A stretch of 64,000 nucleotides of DNA from Elusimicrobiota bacterium (GTDB taxonomy: Bacteria > Elusimicrobiota > Elusimicrobia > UBA1565 > UBA9628). The notes below the pieces were generated by a model, which saw only the letters and a list, made by a program, of their open reading frames with translations, had not been told where the DNA came from and did not search any database. The position numbers and the translations under genes were made by a program. The stretch's first letter is position 1. Every line of letters starts with the position of its first letter. This document shows positions 57,407 to 64,000 of this stretch, one piece after another. Location: the NCBI GenBank assembly GCA_027452025.1, contig DAIDHI010000088.1, forward strand, positions 1 through 64,000, written 5' to 3'.

Positions 57407-59547
57407 TTGATCACCACGATGGTGCCGTTATAGTGCGTGCCGCCGCCCGAAAGCTGATAGACGTAGACGCCTCCCGATACGATCGTGCCGTTGGAGCCGC
57501 GGCCGTCCCACATCAGGCACTGCCCGGGACCGCCCGCGCAGCCGCCGCTTGGGGCGCTCATGTCGGCGATGTAGCGGCCCTGGAGATCGAAGATCTTGCC
57601 GGAGACGCTGGAAAACTGCGGATTGGCGAAATTGAAGACGGCGTTGTCGTTCTTGCCGTCGCCGTTGGGGGTGATGAACTTGTTGCTCAGCCCCGAGGGA
57701 TCGAACGCGAAGCCGCCGGGAACCTGGGCCAAGCGGAGTTGATACTTGCCGAGAAAGGGCGTCTGGACGGAGATGGAGTCGCTGAGAGTCTGGACCTTGC
57801 CGTAGGCCTGGATCCAGCCGTTGCCGTTCCACCAGAACAAGCTCAGGTCTTGGGCCGTGGCGGGCGCCAGCGCCGGCCGCAGGCTGGCGATCTGGACGTT
57901 TCCGCTGGAGTCGATGCTGTAAGTCATGGTCAGATTGGCCGCGCCGGCGAGCCGGGTCGTGGGGTCGAGCGTGACGCCGCCCAGCAGGGCCTCGAAATCG
58001 ACGGACGTGACCACGGGGCTGTTGCTGGAAATATCCTGATACTGGGGCGCGGCGTAGACGTAGAAGTTCGCGAGGGTGCTGGCGGCGTAGGTGGCCGGGA
58101 CATCCATCATGGCGCTCTCAAACACCGGCGTCGTCTCCACGAACACGGACCAGAGGTCGTCGGTCGCCGTGCTGCGCTCGTTGGAGGGCAGCGAGAATCC
58201 CGCCGTGTTGACGGCGAAGACCCGGTAATAGCAGGCCTGCGTCTGGCACGCGGCGACCCAGGTGCTGTTGTCGACCTTGTAAGGGTTGGTGGAGACGGCC
58301 ACGCAGTTCGACGGGCTCGTCGGGTCGCAGCCCGCCGTAAGATCCGTCCAGTCTCCGTCCGGAGCGTCGGGCCAAGTCGAGAGCTGGACGTCGTAGCCCT
58401 CGAGGTCCTGGGCGGGCGGCGTTCCCGTGGACGTGAAGAGGGTGCCGTCGTTGAGCATGGTCACCGCCGACCAGGCAAGAGTATTGCTCGCCGCTCCCGT
58501 GGTCAGGGCGACGTTGACCGGAACATCCGGCACGCGCGTGCAGCCCGCCGTCGTGGCGTAGTTGTAATAGTTGACGTAGGGCGTGGAGGAGACGGCGTTG
58601 CGATACCAGGGAGCCTGGGCGGGAGGCGTCCCGCTGTCCTTGCCGACGATGGCGACGAAGTACTGCGTGCAGGCCGCCAAGCCGCTGAGCTGGAAGGTCT
58701 GGCGCGACCCGCCCGGCAGGGCGTTGCCGATCGAGAAGGACGTCGAGTCGACGGTCTGGAAGTCGGACTGCGTGTTCATCTCGGAGGTGGAATAGACGGC
58801 CACGTAGCTGACCGGCGGGTTGGTGCCGGTGTAGTAGGGCGCCGTCCAAGAAAGGTCGATCTGGCCGACGACCGTCGTCGAGCTGGCCGTCAGGTCGGTG
58901 ATCTCGCTGAGGCCGAGCGTGGCCACGGCGGTGGCGCCCAGCGAGAGGTTGCCGTAGAGGCCGTCGGCTTCCTGGGCCTCGATGGCGAAATAATACGTCA
59001 CGCCGGGCGTCAGGCTCGTCGCCGTCATGGTCTGGAGCGTGCCGGAAATTTGCGGCGCCGGCACGCTGCCCAAGAAGCCTCCCGCGGAGAGCGCGGCGTT
59101 GAAGGCGGTCTGGGAACTCGCCGGCGAGAGGCTCGCCGTGGTGCTGTAGGCGACGACGAAATCCCGCGCGCCCTTCGTATTCGACTCGTAGCCGTCGTTG
59201 CCGGGGGCCGTCCATTGCAGATGGACGCTGCCGACCGTCGTGCCGCTGGAGGCCCAGAAGCCCGTGATCGTGCCCGGAAACTCGTAGATCGGCATCAGGC
59301 CGGCGCGGGCGTCGTAAGCGCTTCCAGAGTCCGTCATCGTGGTTTGGGCCAGCTCCCCGAAGCCGTATTGCTGGGAGTAGCTGGCCGAGGCGACGGTCTG
59401 CCCGCCCATGTCGATGTCGTCGACCACGTTCGAAAACGAGCTGCTCTTGGAACTGATCGCTCGGGCCGGCGCGGCGGCCAGCAGCAACAGGGCCAGGATG
59501 CCCGCCGCCCATCCCACGTGCTTCCCAATAGCGTCCGGCCTGCGCAT
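57403..59547 (-). CDS. secreted multi-FN3 surface protein with FlgD-Ig/CHU_C-like C-terminal domain
   Basis: 714 residues. Signal peptide (GILALLLLAAAPARA), an N-terminal region with SSSFSNVVDDIDMGGQTVASASYSQQYGFGE (a pattern seen at the start of Elusimicrobia- or Ignavibacteria-like surface proteins), at least two fibronectin type III domains (VHLQWTAPGNDGYES...; IDLSWTAPYYTGTNPPVSY), a third less clear one, and a terminal Ig-like domain with NKFITPNGDGKNDNAVFNF, SGKIFDLQGRYIADM, WDGRGSNGTIVSGGVYVYQL and IVVIK. The NGDGxND motif is diagnostic. Such C-terminal domains direct export or surface attachment in T9SS-like systems. Probably a cell-surface adhesin. Confidence 0.85.
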   Translation of the reverse strand: MRRPDAIGKHVGWAAGILALLLLAAAPARAISSKSSSFSNVVDDIDMGGQTVASASYSQQYGFGELAQTTMTDSGSAYDARAGLMPIYEFPGTITGFWASSGTTVGSVHLQWTAPGNDGYESNTKGARDFVVAYSTTASLSPASSQTAFNAALSAGGFLGSVPAPQISGTLQTMTATSLTPGVTYYFAIEAQEADGLYGNLSLGATAVATLGLSEITDLTASSTTVVGQIDLSWTAPYYTGTNPPVSYVAVYSTSEMNTQSDFQTVDSTSFSIGNALPGGSRQTFQLSGLAACTQYFVAIVGKDSGTPPAQAPWYRNAVSSTPYVNYYNYATTAGCTRVPDVPVNVALTTGAASNTLAWSAVTMLNDGTLFTSTGTPPAQDLEGYDVQLSTWPDAPDGDWTDLTAGCDPTSPSNCVAVSTNPYKVDNSTWVAACQTQACYYRVFAVNTAGFSLPSNERSTATDDLWSVFVETTPVFESAMMDVPATYAASTLANFYVYAAPQYQDISSNSPVVTSVDFEALLGGVTLDPTTRLAGAANLTMTYSIDSSGNVQIASLRPALAPATAQDLSLFWWNGNGWIQAYGKVQTLSDSISVQTPFLGKYQLRLAQVPGGFAFDPSGLSNKFITPNGDGKNDNAVFNFANPQFSSVSGKIFDLQGRYIADMSAPSGGCAGGPGQCLMWDGRGSNGTIVSGGVYVYQLSGGGTHYNGTIVVIK

Positions 59548-59606
59548 GGGGCAAATATGGGATATTCCTGCGAAAATTTTGTTTCAGAACTGCGTTGCGG
59601 ATGCAA

Positions 59607-59633
59607 CTTTTGCCGTTACCAAGGCGGCAAAAG
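59607..59633. terminator. putative stem-loop, possibly terminator of the upstream glycan operon
   Basis: Nine-base stem CTTTTGCCG/CGGCAAAAG with a nine-base loop, about 39 bases beyond the minus-strand HprK-like stop. A second small hairpin (GTTGC-ATCC-GCAAC on the minus strand) lies next to it. A U-rich tail is weak, so this could also be a leader structure of the FN3 protein gene. Confidence 0.35.
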
Positions 59634-59671
59634 ATGGCACTGGATAAGCGAATCCGATCTTATTCGGAAAC

Positions 59672-60682
59672 TTAACTAGCGGACGGGGCGCGCGCGGCCC
59701 CGAGGAAGGCCGCGAGAGCCCGGGCGGCGGCGCACGCGTCCTGCCCCAGCTCGAAGCGGTGGCAGCAGGCCAGCCGGGCCAGCTTGAGCGCGACGGCCAG
59801 GCGCCGTCTTGCGATGCCGGCCAGACCCGGCGCGGCGTCCAAGCGAAGCGTATACTCGGACATCTGCGGCACGCCGAAGCCCACGACGAGATCGCGTGCG
59901 AGCGCGGCCAAAGCGGCCGCGCGGGGGGCGCTAGACAGGCGGGCCGGTCCTGCGCTCCTGCGTCCCAGCAGAATCCAGCGCAGAGGCACGCGGTCGCGCA
60001 CCTGCGCGCCGAAGTATTCGAGGTCGACTAGCCATTTGAGGCCGTAGCGCTTGCGCGCAAACGGCCGCACGAGCGCTGCGGGAATGCCGCTGAGCTGCCG
60101 CGGGTCTCGCAGGCCCCAGCGCAAAGGAAAGGCGCGCAGCAGGCCGTCCTCCCCGACCAGCGGCGTATCCTCGGACAAGAAGCCAGCCTCGCCGCCGCGT
60201 CGCAGCTCCAGGGCGATGGAGGTCTTCCCCCCTCCGGAGGGCAGCAGCAGCAGCCCGCCCTGGCCGCGCCATTCAAAGCCTAGAGCGTGCACGCGGTGCA
60301 GCCCGCGCTCGTCGAGGCGCTGGCCGGCGCGCGACAAGATGAGGAGATAGGCCAGCTCGTGGCGACGATGAGGCTCGGGGCAATGGACGTCGCCGACGCC
60401 TTTGGTCTCGTTCCAGAGCACCATCTCTCCATCATCGTAGGCGACCAGGCGCGTCCCGGCCGAATCTCCCGCTCGCCAGCCGGGTCCTCGCCACCACAGC
60501 AGCGGCGGCTTCGCCGGCGGGGCGGGAGCGCCGGCGTGGAGCCTGACGCGGACGGCGGGCGCGGCGTCGCTTGGGTGCGAGACGAAATAGGCGAAGTCGC
60601 GCTCGAGCGGGGCTAAGTCGCCGAGGTCGGCCGCCTCGACGGCGACGAGGACGCCGTGGACGTCAAGCGTCAGCCGGGGCAT
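59672..60682 (-). CDS. HprK-like P-loop protein
   Basis: 336 residues from the ATG at 60682. The N-terminal half is beta-rich without motif. A Walker A loop LLLLPSGGGKTSIALEL lies near residue 160-175, followed by GGEAGFLSEDTPLVGEDG, which fits the metal-binding DD/ED region of the HPr kinase C-terminal fold. Standalone HprK-like proteins occur in many polysaccharide loci and are not true HPr kinases, since no HPr substrate loop is implied. It overlaps the glycosyltransferase gene by 20 bases, and a role in regulating glycan synthesis is plausible. Confidence 0.75.
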   Translation of the reverse strand: MPRLTLDVHGVLVAVEAADLGDLAPLERDFAYFVSHPSDAAPAVRVRLHAGAPAPPAKPPLLWWRGPGWRAGDSAGTRLVAYDDGEMVLWNETKGVGDVHCPEPHRRHELAYLLILSRAGQRLDERGLHRVHALGFEWRGQGGLLLLPSGGGKTSIALELRRGGEAGFLSEDTPLVGEDGLLRAFPLRWGLRDPRQLSGIPAALVRPFARKRYGLKWLVDLEYFGAQVRDRVPLRWILLGRRSAGPARLSSAPRAAALAALARDLVVGFGVPQMSEYTLRLDAAPGLAGIARRRLAVALKLARLACCHRFELGQDACAAARALAAFLGAARAPSAS

Positions 60683-61709
60683 GGACGCGGGGCCAAGCGG
60701 TGCTCGCGGCGGGCTCCTCGGATTCCAGCAGCCCCGCGGCAAGCCCCCAGCCGTATGCGAGGTGCGCGCAGACGAGCAGCGCCGGCAGCCGCCACGCGGC
60801 GGCCGGATCGCGCTCGACGACGGCCAGGCGCAGGGCTTCGGTCGCGGCGGCGGCCAGATAGATCGTCGTGATCGCCGCGAGAGCTTCCCAACGTCCGCAG
60901 GCGGCTAGCGCCGCGGCCGCGGCGGCCGCGGCCCACGGGGCCAGCACGGCCGGGTGAAGCGACGCCGGGCGCGCGCGCGTGATCTGGGCGCGCCCCTTGC
61001 CGTTGCAGGCCACCTGGGCGCAAAAGGAGCTCCAGCCGTCGCGGCGACGGTGATAGACATAAAGCTCCGGGTCGAAGACGGCTCGGCCCACGCGCCGCTC
61101 GAGCTCGAAGAGAAACAGGTTTTCCTCGGCGCTGGCGCAGCGCTCGGGAAAGAGGATGCCCCGCTCCAGCATGACCTCGCGCCGCGCGCCCATATTGCTG
61201 AGCATGAAGCCGAGCCCGCCGCGCGGCGAGGCCCGGCCGCGCCGCAGATACCGCGAGCGCATCGGGCCGGCGCCGAGGGGCGAGCGCAGCAGGAAGTCGA
61301 CGGCGCGTTGGAACGCAGAGGCGCCGGGAGGCCCGACATTGGGGCCTCCCACGGCCGGAGCCTGTGGATGCGCCGCATAGGCCCGTTCGAGCCGCTCGAA
61401 GAAATCCGGCGGCGCCACGGTGTCGTCGTCTAGAAAATGAATGATGTCCCCGCTCGTCATGGCGGCCACGCGGTTGCGCGCCCGCCCTCGCGTAGAGCGC
61501 TCGAGCGCGGCCCAGCGCGCCCAGGGGTAGCGGCGGCTGAGCCGTGCAATGGCGGCATCGCGCGCGCTGCCGCCGCCATTGTACCCGATCCACACCTGCG
61601 CTTGCCTCGGAGCGCCGGCGCGCTCGAGGCTGTCCAAGCATTGGACGAGCAAGGGTTCCGAGGCCTCGTGGGTCAAGACGACGAGGCTGATGCTCCCCGG
61701 TCCCGTCAT
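60663..61709 (-). CDS. family 2 glycosyltransferase
   Basis: 348 residues. GT-A fold: ISLVVLTHEASEPLLVQCLDSLERAG at the start, RGRARNRVAAM, and the metal-binding FLDDDTVAPPDFFERLERAY. The usual second acidic region is seen in ASAEENLFLFELERRVG. A C-terminal hydrophobic pair (about residues 255-310) anchors it to the membrane. It transfers an unknown sugar to an unknown acceptor, perhaps a surface polysaccharide or the neighbouring collagen-like protein, whose many Thr residues could be acceptors (speculative). Confidence 0.88.
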   Translation of the reverse strand: MTGPGSISLVVLTHEASEPLLVQCLDSLERAGAPRQAQVWIGYNGGGSARDAAIARLSRRYPWARWAALERSTRGRARNRVAAMTSGDIIHFLDDDTVAPPDFFERLERAYAAHPQAPAVGGPNVGPPGASAFQRAVDFLLRSPLGAGPMRSRYLRRGRASPRGGLGFMLSNMGARREVMLERGILFPERCASAEENLFLFELERRVGRAVFDPELYVYHRRRDGWSSFCAQVACNGKGRAQITRARPASLHPAVLAPWAAAAAAAALAACGRWEALAAITTIYLAAAATEALRLAVVERDPAAAWRLPALLVCAHLAYGWGLAAGLLESEEPAASTAWPRVHAPADA

Positions 61710-61716
61710 AGCCGCG

Positions 61717-64000
61717 TCAAGGACCGCCGCTCTGCGGTTCCAGCCCCAGCTTCCTCTTGATGGCTTCGAGCTGATCTTTCAGCCGCTCGTAATCTTGCCG
61801 CAAGCTGTCGTTTTCCTGCCCCAGCTGTTCGAGGCGCTGCCGGTAGACGGCGGCGTTTTCCCCCGTCTTGACGAAGCAGAGGATCTTGCCCTCGCGGCCC
61901 TGCGAGCCGTCGAAGTTCTCGAGCGCGATGCCCACCGTCGGGCCGGCTTGCGTGGCTTTCATCGCGTAGCCGGGCTCGGAGCTCGAGGTGAGGTAGTCGC
62001 CCACGCGGATCGGGCCGTTCTCCAGGTTGACCTTGACCGGCACGCGTCCCGCCATGGCGATGGGCGGATTCTTATCGTCGCCCGGGTCCGACAGCTTGAT
62101 GCCTGGCGCCGTCGAGACGATTCCCACGATCCCGTCCTGGTAGGGCTTGCGGGTCTTCACGACCTCGATCGGGATCAGGCGCCCGGAGGCGGTGTTTCCG
62201 CTGCCGACCTGGGACTGGTCGTAGACCGCTCCTTCGACGCCGGCCAAGCCCAAGCCGCGGCTGAACACCACGACGTCGCCCGGCTCGACATGACCGGGGT
62301 AGCGCTCGGCGAGGTCGGGGCCGGCGACGAGGGTGCCGTGGAAGGTCACGGCGTGCACGTTGGCGAAGCGCGAGCCGGTGGCTCCGATGTTCTCGGCGTT
62401 GTCGGAGGCCGGCATCAGGCCGGAGCCGGTCACCATGTCGATGCCGCCGGCGAAGACGCCCTGGCCGCTGCTGTCGACCTTGTAGGATCCGCCGGTCCCG
62501 AAGAACGTCGTGCCGTCGATTTGCGCGTTGCCGTTGACTTCCAGTGGCTGCGCCGGGCCGGTCGTGCCGATGCCGACGTTGCCGCCGCGCGCGTTCAGGG
62601 CCAGAGCGTCCGTGGCCGTGCCCCAGTTGACGGCTTGTAGCCAGGAGACGTGATTAGTCTTGTCGTTGCCGCCGTAGAGGATCTGGTCGCCCGAGCTCTT
62701 GCCGGTTTCGATCTGTAGCGAGTTGGTGGCAGTGTTCTCGGTATTGGTTGCCGCGCCGCTTGGACCGATGATGTCGAGCGCGGTCGTGGGCGATCCGTTG
62801 ATGCCGACGTATTCACTGATCGCCACGGCCGTGCCGTTGTCGGTGATGGCGGAGTTGGCGAGCTGCACCGGTCCCGTGGCGCTGACGCGCGGAATGGCGT
62901 TGACCGCCGCCGTCGGGTAGTTCGCGACGCCCAAGGCACCTGACGCGCCCGTCAGGCCCTGCACGCCCTGAACGCCGGTGTGACCGGTCAGGCCTTGCAC
63001 GCCAGTGGCGCCAGTGAGGCCTTGCACGCCCTGGTTGCCAGTCGCGCCGGTCAAGCCTTGGACACCGGTCGCGCCCGTGAGGCCCTGGTTGCCTTGGGCT
63101 CCCGTGGCGCCCGTCAAGCCTTCGACGCCGGTCGAGCCGGTCAGGCCTTGCACGCCCTGGTTGCCGGTCGCGCCGGTGAGGCCTTGCACGCCGGTGGCTC
63201 CGGTGAGACCCTGGTTGCCCTGAGCGCCCGTGGCGCCGGTCAAACCCGTGGCCCCATTGACCCCCGTCGCCCCGGTGAGTCCCTGATTACCCTGGGTTCC
63301 AGTTGCCCCGGTCAGACCCTGCACGCCAGTGGCCCCTGTCAGGCCTTGGTTGCCCTGGGAGCCGGTCGCACCGGTCAACCCTTCCACGCCGGTGGTGCCG
63401 GTGAGGCCTTGCGTGCCCTGATTGCCGGTCACGCCCGTCAGGCCCTGCACGCCGGTGGCCCCCGTGAGCCCCTGGTTGCCCTGCGCTCCCGTGGCGCCGG
63501 TGAGACCTTGCACGCCGGTGGCTCCGGTAAGGCCTTGGCTGCCTTGAGCACCCGTGACGCCGGTCAAGCCCTGTACGCCCGTCGCGCCCGTGAGGCCCTG
63601 GTTGCCTTGAGCGCCGGTGGCGCCGGTCAACCCCGTGGCCCCATTGACTCCCGTCGCCCCGGTAAGTCCCTGATTGCCCTGGGTCCCGGTCGCCCCGGTC
63701 AAGCCCTGCACGCCGGTGGCCCCCGTCAGGCCTTGGTTGCCCTGGGCACCGGTCGCGCCCGTGAGGCCCTCGACGCCGCTCGCGCCTGTCAGACCCTGAT
63801 TGCCTTGGGCTCCCGTGGCGCCCGTCAGTCCCGTCGCGCCGTTGACGCCGGTCGAGCCGGTCAGGCCGCCGACGCCGGAAGCTCCGGTCAGTCCTTCCAC
63901 CCCGGAGGCGCCGGTGAGGCCTTGAGCTCCGGTCGCTCCGGTCAGGCCCGTGGCTCCGTTGATGCCCGTCGAGCCCGTGGCGCCGCCGACGCCGGTCAGG
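61717..64000 (-). CDS. collagen-like (Gly-X-Thr rich) surface protein, N-terminus beyond the window
   Basis: At least 760 residues; the reading frame is open to the window edge, so the true start lies outside. About 355 residues at the visible N-terminal side are an uninterrupted Gly-X-Y collagen-like repeat with units such as GLTGATGVQ and GAQGNQ, rich in Thr and nearly free of Pro. A C-terminal region follows: a short linker, a beta-rich [22 protein letters not shown] type of tail-fibre repeat, a domain with [17 protein letters not shown] similar to peptidase-G2/tail-spike C-terminal domains, and a coiled coil ([25 protein letters not shown]). It should form a trimeric rod on the surface. 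No phage structural gene is nearby. Confidence 0.85.
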   Translation of the reverse strand, partial: LTGVGGATGSTGINGATGLTGATGAQGLTGASGVEGLTGASGVGGLTGSTGVNGATGLTGATGAQGNQGLTGASGVEGLTGATGAQGNQGLTGATGVQGLTGATGTQGNQGLTGATGVNGATGLTGATGAQGNQGLTGATGVQGLTGVTGAQGSQGLTGATGVQGLTGATGAQGNQGLTGATGVQGLTGVTGNQGTQGLTGTTGVEGLTGATGSQGNQGLTGATGVQGLTGATGTQGNQGLTGATGVNGATGLTGATGAQGNQGLTGATGVQGLTGATGNQGVQGLTGSTGVEGLTGATGAQGNQGLTGATGVQGLTGATGNQGVQGLTGATGVQGLTGHTGVQGVQGLTGASGALGVANYPTAAVNAIPRVSATGPVQLANSAITDNGTAVAISEYVGINGSPTTALDIIGPSGAATNTENTATNSLQIETGKSSGDQILYGGNDKTNHVSWLQAVNWGTATDALALNARGGNVGIGTTGPAQPLEVNGNAQIDGTTFFGTGGSYKVDSSGQGVFAGGIDMVTGSGLMPASDNAENIGATGSRFANVHAVTFHGTLVAGPDLAERYPGHVEPGDVVVFSRGLGLAGVEGAVYDQSQVGSGNTASGRLIPIEVVKTRKPYQDGIVGIVSTAPGIKLSDPGDDKNPPIAMAGRVPVKVNLENGPIRVGDYLTSSSEPGYAMKATQAGPTVGIALENFDGSQGREGKILCFVKTGENAAVYRQRLEQLGQENDSLRQDYERLKDQLEAIKRKLGLEPQSGGP

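Noticed and set aside
57433-59679. 748-residue plus-strand frame across the FN3 protein gene
   Set aside because: Antisense shadow; the opposite strand has FN3 and C-terminal Ig-like domains and proper coupling to its neighbours.
62935-64000. Regular repeats suggesting a CRISPR array or tandem repeat locus
   Set aside because: The period follows Gly-X-Y triplets in one open frame with variable third positions; no constant direct repeat with unique spacers of uniform length.
61717-64000. Phage tail fibre from the peptidase-G2-like end
   Set aside because: No capsid, portal, terminase, tail or lysis genes nearby; neighbours are a glycosyltransferase and an HprK-like protein.

Overview
The window is GC-rich, densely coded chromosomal DNA (roughly two-thirds G+C by eye) from a diderm bacterium. 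Outer-membrane barrels, Lol-type and MsbA-like ABC transporters and many signal-peptide or lipoprotein proteins support this. The long IspG with an internal insertion, the FN3/FlgD-Ig-like surface proteins and the collagen-like proteins fit a large-genome, free-living Elusimicrobiota-type organism, but that placement is inference; no rRNA or phylogenetic marker was compared. There is no complete prophage, CRISPR array or intact insertion sequence, and no gene-free stretch longer than 300 bases.

Layout. 1-4.4 kb: a truncated HtrA-like protease, a GNAT acetyltransferase, tRNA-Arg(TCT), two small secreted proteins with related heptad repeats, a secreted metallophosphoesterase and a VOC protein. 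4.4-9 kb: ispG overlapping a lipoprotein metallopeptidase and a polytopic membrane protein. 9-13.7 kb (minus strand): a tightly coupled envelope operon of amidase-like lipoprotein, LolA-like protein, FtsX/LolE-type permease, LolD-like ATPase and an outer-membrane barrel. 13.8-29 kb: a GH57 enzyme, an AI-2E transporter, a fatty-acid desaturase, a histidine kinase, an ECF sigma/anti-sigma/RseB-like module, radC, a PD-(D/E)XK nuclease, a glycerol kinase-like enzyme, a HAD phosphatase, an MsbA-like exporter and a secreted HExxH protein. 29-34.3 kb: an operon of aldehyde dehydrogenase, two crotonases, a lone PaaA-like diiron oxygenase subunit and a 3-hydroxyacyl-CoA dehydrogenase. An IS5-type remnant and small palindromic repeats follow.

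35.9-44 kb (minus strand): a self-contained lipoyl and 2-oxoacid dehydrogenase operon, trxB-lipA-E1alpha-E1beta-membrane protein-E2-lpd-lipB-DCC protein. It encodes the complex, lipoate synthesis and attachment, and redox partners together.

44.4-59.5 kb is the most unusual part. Two response regulators and a MotA/MotB stator pair read rightward. Facing them is a leftward operon of a FliF-FliG fusion protein, an 847-residue coiled-coil kinase-like protein without the phospho-acceptor His, and a HAMP/PAS histidine kinase. Another histidine kinase, a PorV-like outer-membrane protein with TPRs and two proteins with FlgD-Ig/CHU_C-like C-terminal domains lie beside it. No flagellin, rod, hook or export gene is in the window. 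This looks like a rotor-stator module used for something other than a standard flagellum. 59.7-64 kb: an HprK-like P-loop protein, a GT2 glycosyltransferase and a large collagen-like protein that runs off the window.

A genome-wide habit is visible. Many operon-first genes have a TANNNT-type -10 box only 6-9 bases before the start codon, implying leaderless transcripts. Genes inside operons use Shine-Dalgarno sites or ATGA/GTGA/TGATG overlaps.
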